64,000 nt of DNA from an uncultured Roseovarius sp. GTDB taxonomy: Bacteria; Pseudomonadota; Alphaproteobacteria; Rhodobacterales; Rhodobacteraceae. The notes under the pieces are model-generated. The model was not told where the DNA came from, did not search any database, and was given only the letters and a program-made list of their open reading frames with translations. This document shows, piece after piece, positions 45,363 to 52,849 of the stretch. The first letter of the stretch is position 1. Every line of letters starts with the position of its first letter. The stretch lies in contig NZ_CANLER010000001.1 in the NCBI RefSeq assembly GCF_947489715.1, forward strand, positions 434,001 through 498,000, given 5' to 3'. The position numbers and the translations under genes are program-made.

Positions 45363-45760
45363 CATGGCGTCAGTTCGGTGCGCATGATCGACTGCGCGCG
45401 GCTGGTGCGCTTGGCTAGGTTGGCTTCGAGCAGGCGGACGTTACGGATATTGGCGTTATAGGCGATATCGAACAGGTCACCGATCAGGGGGACGGAGCCG
45501 ATGATAGTGTCGATGGCCAGATTCCCTAGCATGACGATCTGCGCCCCGGGCGTTGCCCCCAACTGCCGCGCCTTCCAGACCAGCCATAGGGCCGGGGCCA
45601 GCGCGGCGGCGTCGCCGATCACGGGCAGAAACCCCAGCAGGTTGTCGATGCCGACGGTCAGCCGCGTGCCGGGGATACGGAAGAGAGCATCAAGCCGCCG
45701 CGCAATTTTCCTGAGCCGGGCAAGCTCGGTATCCAGGTCTTGCTGAAAAGTTTCCCTCAT
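45362..45760 (-). CDS. DUF4112 protein
   Basis: A 132-residue protein with the DUF4112 core: IPGTRLTVGIDNLLGFLPVIGD (only in part two membrane-like segments) and GSVPLIGDLFDIAYNANIRNV. It has two hydrophobic segments with the repeated PxIGD motif and is probably a small membrane-associated protein. Function unknown. The ATG at 45760 has no ribosome site in front of it; instead a 24-bp dyad abuts the start codon, so the mRNA may be leaderless or the dyad may be an operator overlapping the start. Confidence 0.82.
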   Translation of the reverse strand: MRETFQQDLDTELARLRKIARRLDALFRIPGTRLTVGIDNLLGFLPVIGDAAALAPALWLVWKARQLGATPGAQIVMLGNLAIDTIIGSVPLIGDLFDIAYNANIRNVRLLEANLAKRTSRAQSIMRTELTP

Positions 45761-45783
45761 ACAGTATACATATGTATGCTGTA
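45760..45783. promoter_or_regulatory. 24-bp dyad abutting the DUF4112 start
   Basis: The sequence TACAGTATACAT (45760-45771) and ATGTATGCTGTA (45772-45783) is a continuous palindrome. Only one pair (45765/45778) departs from perfect symmetry, and that pair is a T/G wobble. It centres on CATATG and ends at the start codon. This size and symmetry are typical for an operator bound by a dimeric repressor. Confidence 0.6.
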
Positions 45784-45887
45784 GCGGAATTTTAAGTTAT
45801 GACCGCCCGAAATTGAGAGGTTTTCGCGTATGTATCTGGAGAGTTAACGTTTAAAAGCAGTAAATTAAGGTATTTAGTTAACGTATC

Positions 45888-45932
45888 CCTGCCAAACTTC
45901 TTTCGGCAGGATCGACGCTGAAAAAAGCGTCG
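45888..45932 (-). terminator. Two adjacent hairpins after the 44-residue gene
   Basis: Stem 1 is CGACGCT/AGCGTCG (45913-45919 and 45926-45932) and stem 2 is CCTGCC/GGCAGG (45888-45893 and 45905-45910). On the minus strand they follow the stop of the small gene at 45964. No long T run follows, so termination is probable but not certain. Confidence 0.5.
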
Positions 45933-45963
45933 TTACTCGTCCAAAACAACAGATACCAGCGGT

Positions 45964-46098
45964 TCAGATACTGGCGAAATCGGTGAAAACCATCGGTGTC
46001 GGTTTGGGTCTGTATGTGCCCGGACGGGGTTGAATACCCATGCTCGCGGGTTTGTTCTCGTCCTTGGTGGGCGGGGTTTGAGGATTGGCTGATGCCAT
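45964..46098 (-). CDS. Candidate 44-residue proline-rich protein
   Basis: The frame begins MASANPQTPPTKDEN and ends PTPMVFTDFASI. It is rich in Pro, Thr and Lys and looks disordered, with no signal peptide, helix or known domain. The ribosome site is excellent (AAAAAGGAGCAGACCAATG), and two hairpins follow the stop. A different, longer frame (45878-46288) covers the same DNA but lacks a ribosome site. A real small gene is plausible but not proven. Confidence 0.45.
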   Translation of the reverse strand: MASANPQTPPTKDENKPASMGIQPRPGTYRPKPTPMVFTDFASI

Positions 46099-46322
46099 TG
46101 GTCTGCTCCTTTTTCCTGGGGGCAGCCATCCAGCCTGGTGTGGGCTGAACGAGCCCGGTTACAATGTACACTTGCAGACAGTGACCCAAGTCTGAGCCAA
46201 AATTGGGGCCAAAACCAGACAAGTTTTGTTGCATCACTGCAATGTGAGGCACATTTGTAACGAAGTTTAACCAGTAGGCGTGAGGCAAGGATTAACGCCG
46301 TGCACTTTGCGTGGGCAAGAAA

Positions 46323-47318
46323 TTAACTTGCGTCAGCTTGGGCGTTTGCGCAATTTTCGGCAATCATCGAGATCATTTCGAACATTACGGCAGCGGCGGT
46401 TAAGGCTGTGATATTATTGGGAGAATCCTTGGTTGGCATCATGCAAACGACATCGCCGCCAATGATATTGAGGCCACGGGCGGCGCGCAGGATGCCGACG
46501 GCTTCGTCGATGTCGAAACCCTTTTCGCCGGGTTCGAGATTTGACACGGCGGGGGCGATTGTGGGGTCGAGACAGTCGAGATCAAATGTGATGTAGACGG
46601 GCCTGTCGCCGAGCACTTTTTTTGTTTGCGCTACCACATCCGCAAGGCCGCGTTCGCGAAATTCTCTCATAGTTACAATGTTGTAGCCGTAATCATAGGA
46701 GGGTTGCAGCCAATCGAGGCTACGGGGGTGGCCGCGCAATCCGATCTGCATGGAACGCGACGGATCGACCTTGCCCTGATCGGCGAGGTAGGCGCCCCAA
46801 TGGGCGGCGGATTTCTTGGCGCCGAGGAAGTGATCGACCTTGGTGAACACATCTGTATGGGCATCCAGGTGCAGAAAGCTAACCGGTTGATTTTGCGCAA
46901 GGGTTCCGCATCCCAGGGCCTGCACAATGCCGCCGGTGATCGAGTGATCTCCACCCACGGAGACGGGTCGGGCACCGGTCTGGTCGATCTCGGTATAGAA
47001 GTCGGTGATCTGCTGAATGCAGTCTTCGTTGTCGTTAGCGCGGGGGAACGGCACGTCACCCACATCCGAAATTTTGCAACTATTCCAAGGGTCTACGCCA
47101 AAGATCGAATGTACCCGGCGCTGCACAGCAGAGACATGGCGCAGGGCGCGGGGGCCCAGATGCTGATCCCGCTCGGTGGTGCCGTTGCCGGTGGAATGAG
47201 GCACGCCGACAAGGGCTATGTCCTTGTTTTCAGGGCCTTCGTTGGGGCAACGGAACATCGTCGGGATGCCCCACCAGTAAAGGTTGTCCATCATGGATTT
47301 CTGATAGGGATCGGTCAT
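46323..47318 (-). CDS. speB: Agmatinase / ureohydrolase family
   Basis: The 331-residue enzyme belongs to the ureohydrolases with a binuclear Mn site: GGDHSITGG (about 122-130), HLDAHTDVF (about 150-158) and FDLDCLDPTIAPAVSNLEPGE (only the first 20 residues define the site; about 242). Agmatinase gives putrescine and urea; guanidinobutyrase or other guanidino substrates are also possible. It follows the betaine-type transporter on the same strand but is separated from it by a strong hairpin and its own repeat-rich upstream region, so it is probably transcribed independently. Confidence 0.82.
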   Translation of the reverse strand: MTDPYQKSMMDNLYWWGIPTMFRCPNEGPENKDIALVGVPHSTGNGTTERDQHLGPRALRHVSAVQRRVHSIFGVDPWNSCKISDVGDVPFPRANDNEDCIQQITDFYTEIDQTGARPVSVGGDHSITGGIVQALGCGTLAQNQPVSFLHLDAHTDVFTKVDHFLGAKKSAAHWGAYLADQGKVDPSRSMQIGLRGHPRSLDWLQPSYDYGYNIVTMREFRERGLADVVAQTKKVLGDRPVYITFDLDCLDPTIAPAVSNLEPGEKGFDIDEAVGILRAARGLNIIGGDVVCMMPTKDSPNNITALTAAAVMFEMISMIAENCANAQADAS

Positions 47319-47345
47319 GGCGGGCCTCGGTCAGTGGCAGGGGTG

Positions 47346-47432
47346 AAACGTACAAAGCGGACGGAATGTACGCCCGAAACGTACGGAAATCGCGCGGTTT
47401 GGCAATGGTGGCGGACGGGACGTACGGAAATC
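47346..47432. promoter_or_regulatory. Repeated ACGTAC elements upstream of agmatinase
   Basis: Identical 13-mers ACGTACGGAAATC lie at 47379-47391 and 47420-47432, 41 bp apart (about four helix turns). Two further related elements, ACGTACAAAG at about 47348 and AATGTACGCC at about 47365, bring the count to four GTAC-centred sites in 87 bp just before the speB start. This looks like a regulator-binding array for the agmatinase gene. Confidence 0.55.
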
Positions 47433-47436
47433 CTGC

Positions 47437-47462
47437 CCCGGCGCGTTTTGGAACGCGCCGGG
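47437..47462 (-). terminator. Hairpin after the ABC permease gene
   Basis: A perfect 11-bp stem CCCGGCGCGTT (47437-47447) and AACGCGCCGGG (47452-47462) with a 4-nt loop lies 11 bp past the permease stop on the minus strand. It has no T run but is very stable and likely ends the transporter operon. Confidence 0.7.
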
Positions 47463-47473
47463 ACGGGGCATCG

Positions 47474-49063
47474 TCAGTCTTTCTGATCTTCGCGGCGGAA
47501 CGCACCCTGTACGATGCGGTCCATCACCATGGCGAGGAAGAGGATGGCGAAACCGCCCAGCAGCCCCGGACCCTTGGCGGCGTATTGCAGTGCCTCGAGG
47601 ATTTCCTTGCCCAGTCCACCACCGCCGATGAGTGAGATGATGACGACCATCGACAGGCACATCAGGATGGTCTGGTTGACCCCGGTCATGATCGACGGGA
47701 GCGCCAGCGGAATTTCCACATCCTTGAGCAATTGCCAGCGGGATGCGCCGAAGGCCACGGCGGCCTCCTTGATGCTTTCGGGCACGCCGCGCATGCCAAG
47801 GGCGGTCAGGCGAATGACCGGCGGCATGCCGAAGATGATCGTGGCCAGAATGCCCGGCGGGTTGCCGGTGCCAAAAAACGCGATGATCGGAATGAGGTAG
47901 ACGAAGGCGGGCAGGGTCTGCATCAGATCAAGCACCGGTTCGGCGGCCTTGTAGGCACGGCGGGATTTGCCGAACCAGATGCCCAGCGGAATGCCGATCA
48001 CCACGCAGAGGATCACCGACGCGCCCACAAGCGCCACGGTTTCCATCGCCACCTCCCAATACCCCAGCAGGGAGGTATAGGCCAAGGCGGCGGCGGTGAA
48101 GATCGCCACGCGGGGGCCAGCGGCGCGCCAGGCGGTGACACAGATCACCAGCATGACCACCGGCCACGGAGAGCCGTTGAGCGCCAATGTCAGCGCGTCG
48201 AGCACGGTGCGCACGCCCGTCACGATGCCGTCAAACACATCGCCCCCGGCGGCGGCGGCACCGTCGATACGCGCCTCCATCCAGCTGGCGAGCCGTGAAA
48301 AGAGCGTGCCATTGCCTTCGCCCAGAAACAGGGCCGAGGCGCTTTCCTCGGGGAATTTGTCGAGCAGGGCGAGTGACTGGTTGACGGTGAACTTGTAGAC
48401 GATGAGCGGCCCGATGGCGGCGGTCAGGATCGCCCCCATGACGGTATTGCGCTGCAACCGTCCGCTTTCGGTATTGTCGGGGTCGATCCGCCAGTTGGAA
48501 TATTGTTTTTCATAGGCGCGGTCGGCATAGAAGCCCTGCACCAGCTTGAAGAACAACAGCAGCAGGAAGCCGGTCATCATGATGCCGAACGCCTCGGACT
48601 GGGCGGCGTTGGCCTGTTCCATGCTTTTGTCGGCGGCGGCCTGAATGTTGCTGGCCAGCTTGTTGAACCGGTCGATGTCGGATTGTTCGGTTGCAGCGGC
48701 GGCCTTGTCCAGCAGTTCCTGCGCGCGAGCGCCCTGACGGGCGGCGCGATCGGCCATGTCGGCGCCGGGATTGCCCCACCAGCCCCGGCCAATCTGGACC
48801 CAGGCGATCACCTCGAGGATGAGGAAGGTCCAGAACATGCCCCAGATGGCCCGGCTTGCGGCCCAGAGCGGACCCAGCACGGCGGCCCAGAGGTTGAACG
48901 TGTTAGGCAGCACGCCGGTGGCGTCGTGGATCTTGTGGAAGGCGCCGATATAATAGTCGCCATTGACCTCGGCAAACTCTCTGATCGAATTATCGAGCGC
49001 GTCGCGATCGACCTCGATATCCGAGGCGGCGGTGACTTTGAGTTCAGATGTCGTATCAGTCAT
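47474..49063 (-). CDS. Betaine/quaternary-amine ABC transporter, permease (ProW-type)
   Basis: The 529-residue inner-membrane protein has the ProW/OpuAB permease domain in its C-terminal half with the ATPase-contacting EAA loop SIKEAAVAFGASRWQLL (about 432). The N-terminal half adds about 200 residues with extra transmembrane helices and a helical, charged, non-membrane segment (GARAQELLDKAAAATEQ). ATG 49063 overlaps the end of the ATPase gene by 8 bp. E. coli ProW is much shorter (about 354 residues); long forms of this kind are common in Rhodobacteraceae. Confidence 0.87.
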   Translation of the reverse strand: MTDTTSELKVTAASDIEVDRDALDNSIREFAEVNGDYYIGAFHKIHDATGVLPNTFNLWAAVLGPLWAASRAIWGMFWTFLILEVIAWVQIGRGWWGNPGADMADRAARQGARAQELLDKAAAATEQSDIDRFNKLASNIQAAADKSMEQANAAQSEAFGIMMTGFLLLLFFKLVQGFYADRAYEKQYSNWRIDPDNTESGRLQRNTVMGAILTAAIGPLIVYKFTVNQSLALLDKFPEESASALFLGEGNGTLFSRLASWMEARIDGAAAAGGDVFDGIVTGVRTVLDALTLALNGSPWPVVMLVICVTAWRAAGPRVAIFTAAALAYTSLLGYWEVAMETVALVGASVILCVVIGIPLGIWFGKSRRAYKAAEPVLDLMQTLPAFVYLIPIIAFFGTGNPPGILATIIFGMPPVIRLTALGMRGVPESIKEAAVAFGASRWQLLKDVEIPLALPSIMTGVNQTILMCLSMVVIISLIGGGGLGKEILEALQYAAKGPGLLGGFAILFLAMVMDRIVQGAFRREDQKD

Positions 49064-50093
49064 CTTTACCCCCCTGAATGCCGCGCAGCAGGCGCGGTTT
49101 GGTGACGATGCCCACATCATTGCCGCCATCGGTGATGACGACGGGCTGTTCGGTGGTGACGGCGAGGTCGATCAACTGGTCCAGATCGGCCCCGTGATCG
49201 GCGCGCGGGGCACCGTCAAGCGATCCGGTGGCCTTGTCCAGCGGTTCCATGATCGAATGGGCCTTGACCAGTTTGAGCTTGGAAATGCCCTGCACGAATT
49301 CGCGGACATATTCATCGGCGGGGTTCATCACGATATCCTCGGGCGTGCCGATCTGGACGATCACACCGTCCTTCATGATGGCGATGCGGTGGCCGATGCG
49401 GATCGCCTCGTCAAGGTCATGGGTGATGAAGAGCGTGGTTTTCTGAAGCTGCGCCACCAGCGCCTTGAACTGGTCCTGCAATTGCAGGCGGATGAGCGGA
49501 TCGAGCGCGGAAAACGGCTCGTCCATCAGCAGGATCTCGGGGTCCGAGGCGAGTGCGCGGGCGATGCCGACGCGTTGCTGCATGCCACCGGAAAGCTCTT
49601 TGGGCAGCCGATCCTCATAGCCGGTGAGGTCGACAAGCCCGAGGGCATGATCCGAGATCGCCCAGCGTTTCGATTTGGGAACCTTACGGATTTCAAGGGG
49701 ATAGGCCACATTATCCCGCACCGAGCGGTGCGGCATCAGCGCCATGTGCTGGAACACCATGCCGATCTGCTGGGCGCGGATGCGGCGCAGTTCCGCCTCG
49801 CCCAGCGACTGGACATCCTTGCCGAGGATTTCGATCTTGCCCGCGGTGGGTTCGATCAGCCGGTTGATGTGGCGCACCAGCGTGGATTTGCCCGAGCCGC
49901 TGAGGCCCATGATGCAGAAGATCTCTCCGCGCGGGACATCGAAACTGGCCCCCTGGACGCCGACGACGCAGCCAAAACGGTCCAGCACTTCGGGCTTGCC
50001 GATGCCTTCCTTCTGGACGGCGGCCATGGCTTCGTCGGCGCGCTGGCCGAAAATCTTCCACACATCCGTCAGTTTGACGACAGTTTCGCTCAT
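49056..50093 (-). CDS. Betaine/quaternary-amine ABC transporter, ATPase (ProV-type)
   Basis: The 345-residue ATPase has Walker A MGLSGSGKST, signature LSGGMQQRVGIARAL, Walker B ILLMDEPFSALDPL, and a ProV-like C-terminal domain related to CBS (EQPVVITDGGNDVGIVTKPR). CBS-type domains in OpuA sense ionic strength. ATG 50093 follows GGGGGAGAGAT, a strong ribosome site, and is preferred to 50150. It lies between the binding-protein and permease genes; the spacer to the binding-protein gene holds a hairpin at 50173-50196. Confidence 0.9.
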   Translation of the reverse strand: MSETVVKLTDVWKIFGQRADEAMAAVQKEGIGKPEVLDRFGCVVGVQGASFDVPRGEIFCIMGLSGSGKSTLVRHINRLIEPTAGKIEILGKDVQSLGEAELRRIRAQQIGMVFQHMALMPHRSVRDNVAYPLEIRKVPKSKRWAISDHALGLVDLTGYEDRLPKELSGGMQQRVGIARALASDPEILLMDEPFSALDPLIRLQLQDQFKALVAQLQKTTLFITHDLDEAIRIGHRIAIMKDGVIVQIGTPEDIVMNPADEYVREFVQGISKLKLVKAHSIMEPLDKATGSLDGAPRADHGADLDQLIDLAVTTEQPVVITDGGNDVGIVTKPRLLRGIQGGKDD

Positions 50094-50172
50094 ATCTCTC
50101 CCCCTGAGAGCGATGCCGGGAAAACCGTCTCCGGTCTTGCTCTCGGACATCGCGCATACTCTGATATGATTC

Positions 50173-50196
50173 AGGCCGCCGGTCCCCCAGCGGCCT
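50173..50196 (-). terminator. Intercistronic hairpin between binding protein and ATPase genes
   Basis: A 7-bp stem AGGCCGC (50173-50179) and GCGGCCT (50190-50196) lies 29 bp after the binding-protein stop on the minus strand. Such hairpins often give the binding protein more mRNA than the other subunits, by partial termination or 3'-end protection. Confidence 0.55.
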
Positions 50197-50225
50197 GTCT
50201 TGTTATCCTGGCTGTTGGGCGAGGA

Positions 50226-51176
50226 TCACTCGGACATCCAGCCCAGAACGGCGTCTTCGTTCGCGGCAACCCATTCTTCGGCGTAGGCAAGCGGTTCCTG
50301 CTTGTCGATCACCAGCGCGTAGGTCATGGCCGAGACGGTGTCGGTGTCAAATTTGACGTTCGACAGCATCTTGGCGACGTCGGGATGCGATTCCTCAAGG
50401 CCCTTGGCGTAGTGGACGTGAAGATAGGCCAGATCCCAGGCGACGCCGGCATCGGAAATCTCAAGCCAGTTGGGGTCGTCGGTGGGCTGGGTCACGTTCC
50501 ACTTGGCCGCGTCATAGGCGGGTTCTTCGAGGATCTGCATGTCATGCAGGGCAAAGACGTAGTGCGGCGTGTAGCAGAAGCCAGCCCAGGGATCACCCGC
50601 CTTGATGGCGTTGTCGAGATTGGCATAGGCCACGGTCTCGTCGATCTCGGTCAGTTCCATGGTTTCAGCATAGCCATAGGATTTGGCGCGGATTTTTTCC
50701 ACGTTGGTCGAGGCCCAGCCCGGGGCGCCGATCCAAAGCTCGCCCTGGCCGTCGCCATTGCTGTCAAAAAGGGCAGCAATGTCGGGGTTGGTCAGCTGGT
50801 CGATCGAGGTGATGCCGTGCTTGTCGGCCGTGGCCTGATCCACGCACATGCCTTGGAATGCCTCGACCCCGTTGGGGTTCATCGCGACCGAGCCTTTGTC
50901 CTTCACATAGGTGTCGTGCAGGTTCTGCTGGTTCGGCATCCAGACCTCGGGGTGGACATGCATCGCACCGCTGTCCATCGCTTCGAACACGATCGGGTTG
51001 GTGCCGTTCTGCAATTCGACCTCAAGGCCCATATTCTGTTCGATGGCGACCTTCAGAATATGCGCAGTGGCGTTGACCGAGGGCCAGTTGGGCACGCCGA
51101 TGACAATGTCGGCGGCCATTGCAGGGGCGGCCAGTGCCATCATGGTAGACCCCATCAGGGCGGTAAGTTTCTTCAT
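50226..51176 (-). CDS. Betaine/quaternary-amine ABC transporter, periplasmic binding protein
   Basis: The 316-residue OpuAC-family protein has a signal peptide (about 1-22, ending AMAA). Tryptophans at about 31 (VPNWPS), 79, 148 and 154 could build the aromatic cage that holds a trimethylammonium group. Residues 138-146 read DSNGDGQGE, an EF-hand-like calcium loop. Substrates could be glycine betaine, proline betaine, choline or TMAO; sequence alone does not tell. ATG 51176 starts the signal peptide; the longer frame to 51338 is unlikely. First gene of the operon. Confidence 0.87.
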   Translation of the reverse strand: MKKLTALMGSTMMALAAPAMAADIVIGVPNWPSVNATAHILKVAIEQNMGLEVELQNGTNPIVFEAMDSGAMHVHPEVWMPNQQNLHDTYVKDKGSVAMNPNGVEAFQGMCVDQATADKHGITSIDQLTNPDIAALFDSNGDGQGELWIGAPGWASTNVEKIRAKSYGYAETMELTEIDETVAYANLDNAIKAGDPWAGFCYTPHYVFALHDMQILEEPAYDAAKWNVTQPTDDPNWLEISDAGVAWDLAYLHVHYAKGLEESHPDVAKMLSNVKFDTDTVSAMTYALVIDKQEPLAYAEEWVAANEDAVLGWMSE

Positions 51177-51578
51177 TACGTATCTCCTCTTACGTTGGAT
51201 GCCCGCGCGACGCGGACGTTTTCTGATCCGCTGAAGGCGGATTTCACATGTTGGTTTTGTGAGCGTTATTTTGTTTTTTCTCCCTGGTGCCGCGTCAGCG
51301 GCGAGCAGATGTATCCCTGCCTGGCGAGATAGGATCACAAGGCGGGCGCCCGTGGCAAGTGTTTCAGGGGCAGAAAACTTTGTATAGTGAAATTTTCTGT
51401 ATCATTCGTGCGGCATTTTCGAATTTTCAAATCGGAGTTTCAGGCGATCCGAAGGAATGCGCGCAGAGGTGGTTCCGGGCGGGTCGTTTAAAACTTTACG
51501 CAAATTCAAGTCTGGATTTTGGCGAGTTTTAACATTCCCGGCCGAAGGTGCATCAGCATATCGCGATGGAGCAGTTTG
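51177..51578. other. Divergent spacer, no gene recognised
   Basis: These 402 bp separate the binding-protein and Hint-protein genes. The part 51370-51540 is clearly AT-richer than the rest of the window. A TATAGT at about 51385 could be a minus-10 element. No stable hairpin, repeat or RNA gene was noticed. Confidence 0.4.
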
Positions 51579-52769
51579 ATGGCAGGGTATATTTCCGAGT
51601 TTCAGGCCTATGGCAACAGTTCACAGGAGTTTGTCGAGGTCGCCTTGCCGGGGGGCACCGATCCCGCCGGATACATGGTCTATATCTATAATGGCGACGG
51701 AAGTGTCGCATCCTCGTTTCCACTGGGGTCGTCGACCGGCACCATGAGCGGCCATGACATCTATGTCGTGGATGACAGCACGTTCGGATTTCCCAGCGGG
51801 AGCAGCGCGGGCAATTTTCATGCTGACAGTGCCGTTGCATTGGTTGATGGCGACGGTACGGTGGTTCAGTTTCTGTCCTATTTCGGCAATACGGTCACCG
51901 CGACCGAAGGCCCTGCCGATGGCATGACAAGCACCAATCTTGGGTCCACCGGGCCGAATGAATCGTTTCAGTCGGATAATGGCGGATCAAGCTATTACCG
52001 GCAGAGCTCGGCCAATTCCGGGTCGATCCCGGCCTGCTATGCGCCCGGCACGCTGATCGCCACCGAGACCGGTCCCAAACCGGTTGAAAGCCTGCGCATG
52101 GGCGATCTGGTGCGCAGCGATGACGGGCAGGTTCATCCGGTTCGCTGGGTCTGGTCCGGCGCGCAATCGCTTGAGGAGGTCGGGTTGGACCGCAAGCCGG
52201 TGCAGATCCGGGCAGGGGCGTTGGGGCCAGACCTGCCGGACCGGGATCTGATCGTTTCAGGGCAGCACCGTATCGTGGTGGGCGCAAACGGGCAGCTGGA
52301 AAACGCCTTTGCCGAGCCGATGATGGTGCCCGCTAAAGCGCTGACCGATCTGCCGGGTATCCGTTTCATGGCCGGCAAGCGCACGATCACCTGGCATCAT
52401 TTCCTGTGCGATGCGCACCGCGTTGTCTATGCCAATAACCTGGCGTCGGAATCGCTGTTGCTGGGATCGGTCTTTACCCGTTTTCTGGGATGCGTGGCCC
52501 TGAAACAGATGTCACAGGCCCTGGGGCGCCGGGTTGTTCCGGGCGAAATGGAAATCCCGGCGCTGCCCTGTTTATCGGTGGGGGCCGCGCGCCTGGTCCT
52601 GGCGCGGCATCTGCGCGCGAATCCGTTGGACATGCCCGCCAGCGGCTTCCTGCCTGACCTGATCCGATATGCCGCGTCCGGTGCGACCGAACGGGATGCG
52701 CGCGACGCGTCCGACCATCCTCTGGTCAGACGCCGGGGCCTTTATGGCTATGCGCGCCGTCGGGGATGA
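51579..52769 (+). CDS. LTD-like plus Hint-domain protein
   Basis: The 396-residue protein has an N-terminal beta-rich region (about 1-145) resembling a lamin-tail domain (EFVEVALPGGTDPAGY, ALVDGDGTVVQFLSY). A Hint (hedgehog/intein) domain follows, starting at Cys in PACYAPGTLIATETG (about 153) with GQHRIVVG as the second catalytic block. Hint domains self-cleave at their first cysteine; here no C-terminal extein is obvious. No classical signal peptide is seen, which suggests type I or other Sec-independent export as proposed for similar Rhodobacteraceae proteins. ATG 51579 with GGAG 9 nt upstream is preferred to the frame start at 51519. Confidence 0.82.
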   Translation: MAGYISEFQAYGNSSQEFVEVALPGGTDPAGYMVYIYNGDGSVASSFPLGSSTGTMSGHDIYVVDDSTFGFPSGSSAGNFHADSAVALVDGDGTVVQFLSYFGNTVTATEGPADGMTSTNLGSTGPNESFQSDNGGSSYYRQSSANSGSIPACYAPGTLIATETGPKPVESLRMGDLVRSDDGQVHPVRWVWSGAQSLEEVGLDRKPVQIRAGALGPDLPDRDLIVSGQHRIVVGANGQLENAFAEPMMVPAKALTDLPGIRFMAGKRTITWHHFLCDAHRVVYANNLASESLLLGSVFTRFLGCVALKQMSQALGRRVVPGEMEIPALPCLSVGAARLVLARHLRANPLDMPASGFLPDLIRYAASGATERDARDASDHPLVRRRGLYGYARRRG

Positions 52770-52849
52770 CCTGAGCGCGGGTCAAGGGCGGCGCCGGCTT
52801 TGACGCTCACCCTCTGACAGGAGAATGGTCGAGGCGCCGCCGGACGGGT

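Noticed and set aside
45990-46025. Possible third 11-bp repeat array (GTCGGTTTGG followed by GTCTGTATGT)
   Set aside because: Spacing is 10 bp, only two imperfect units, and they fall within the small candidate gene; chance is more likely.
45878-46288. 136-codon frame covering the 44-residue candidate
   Set aside because: It has no ribosome site and no domain, and its frame runs through both hairpins; the shorter frame is better supported.
48963-51332. Very long open frame (789 codons) on the plus strand
   Set aside because: It is antisense to three well-supported transporter genes, has no domain and a His/Gly/Val-rich composition typical of shadows in high-GC DNA.
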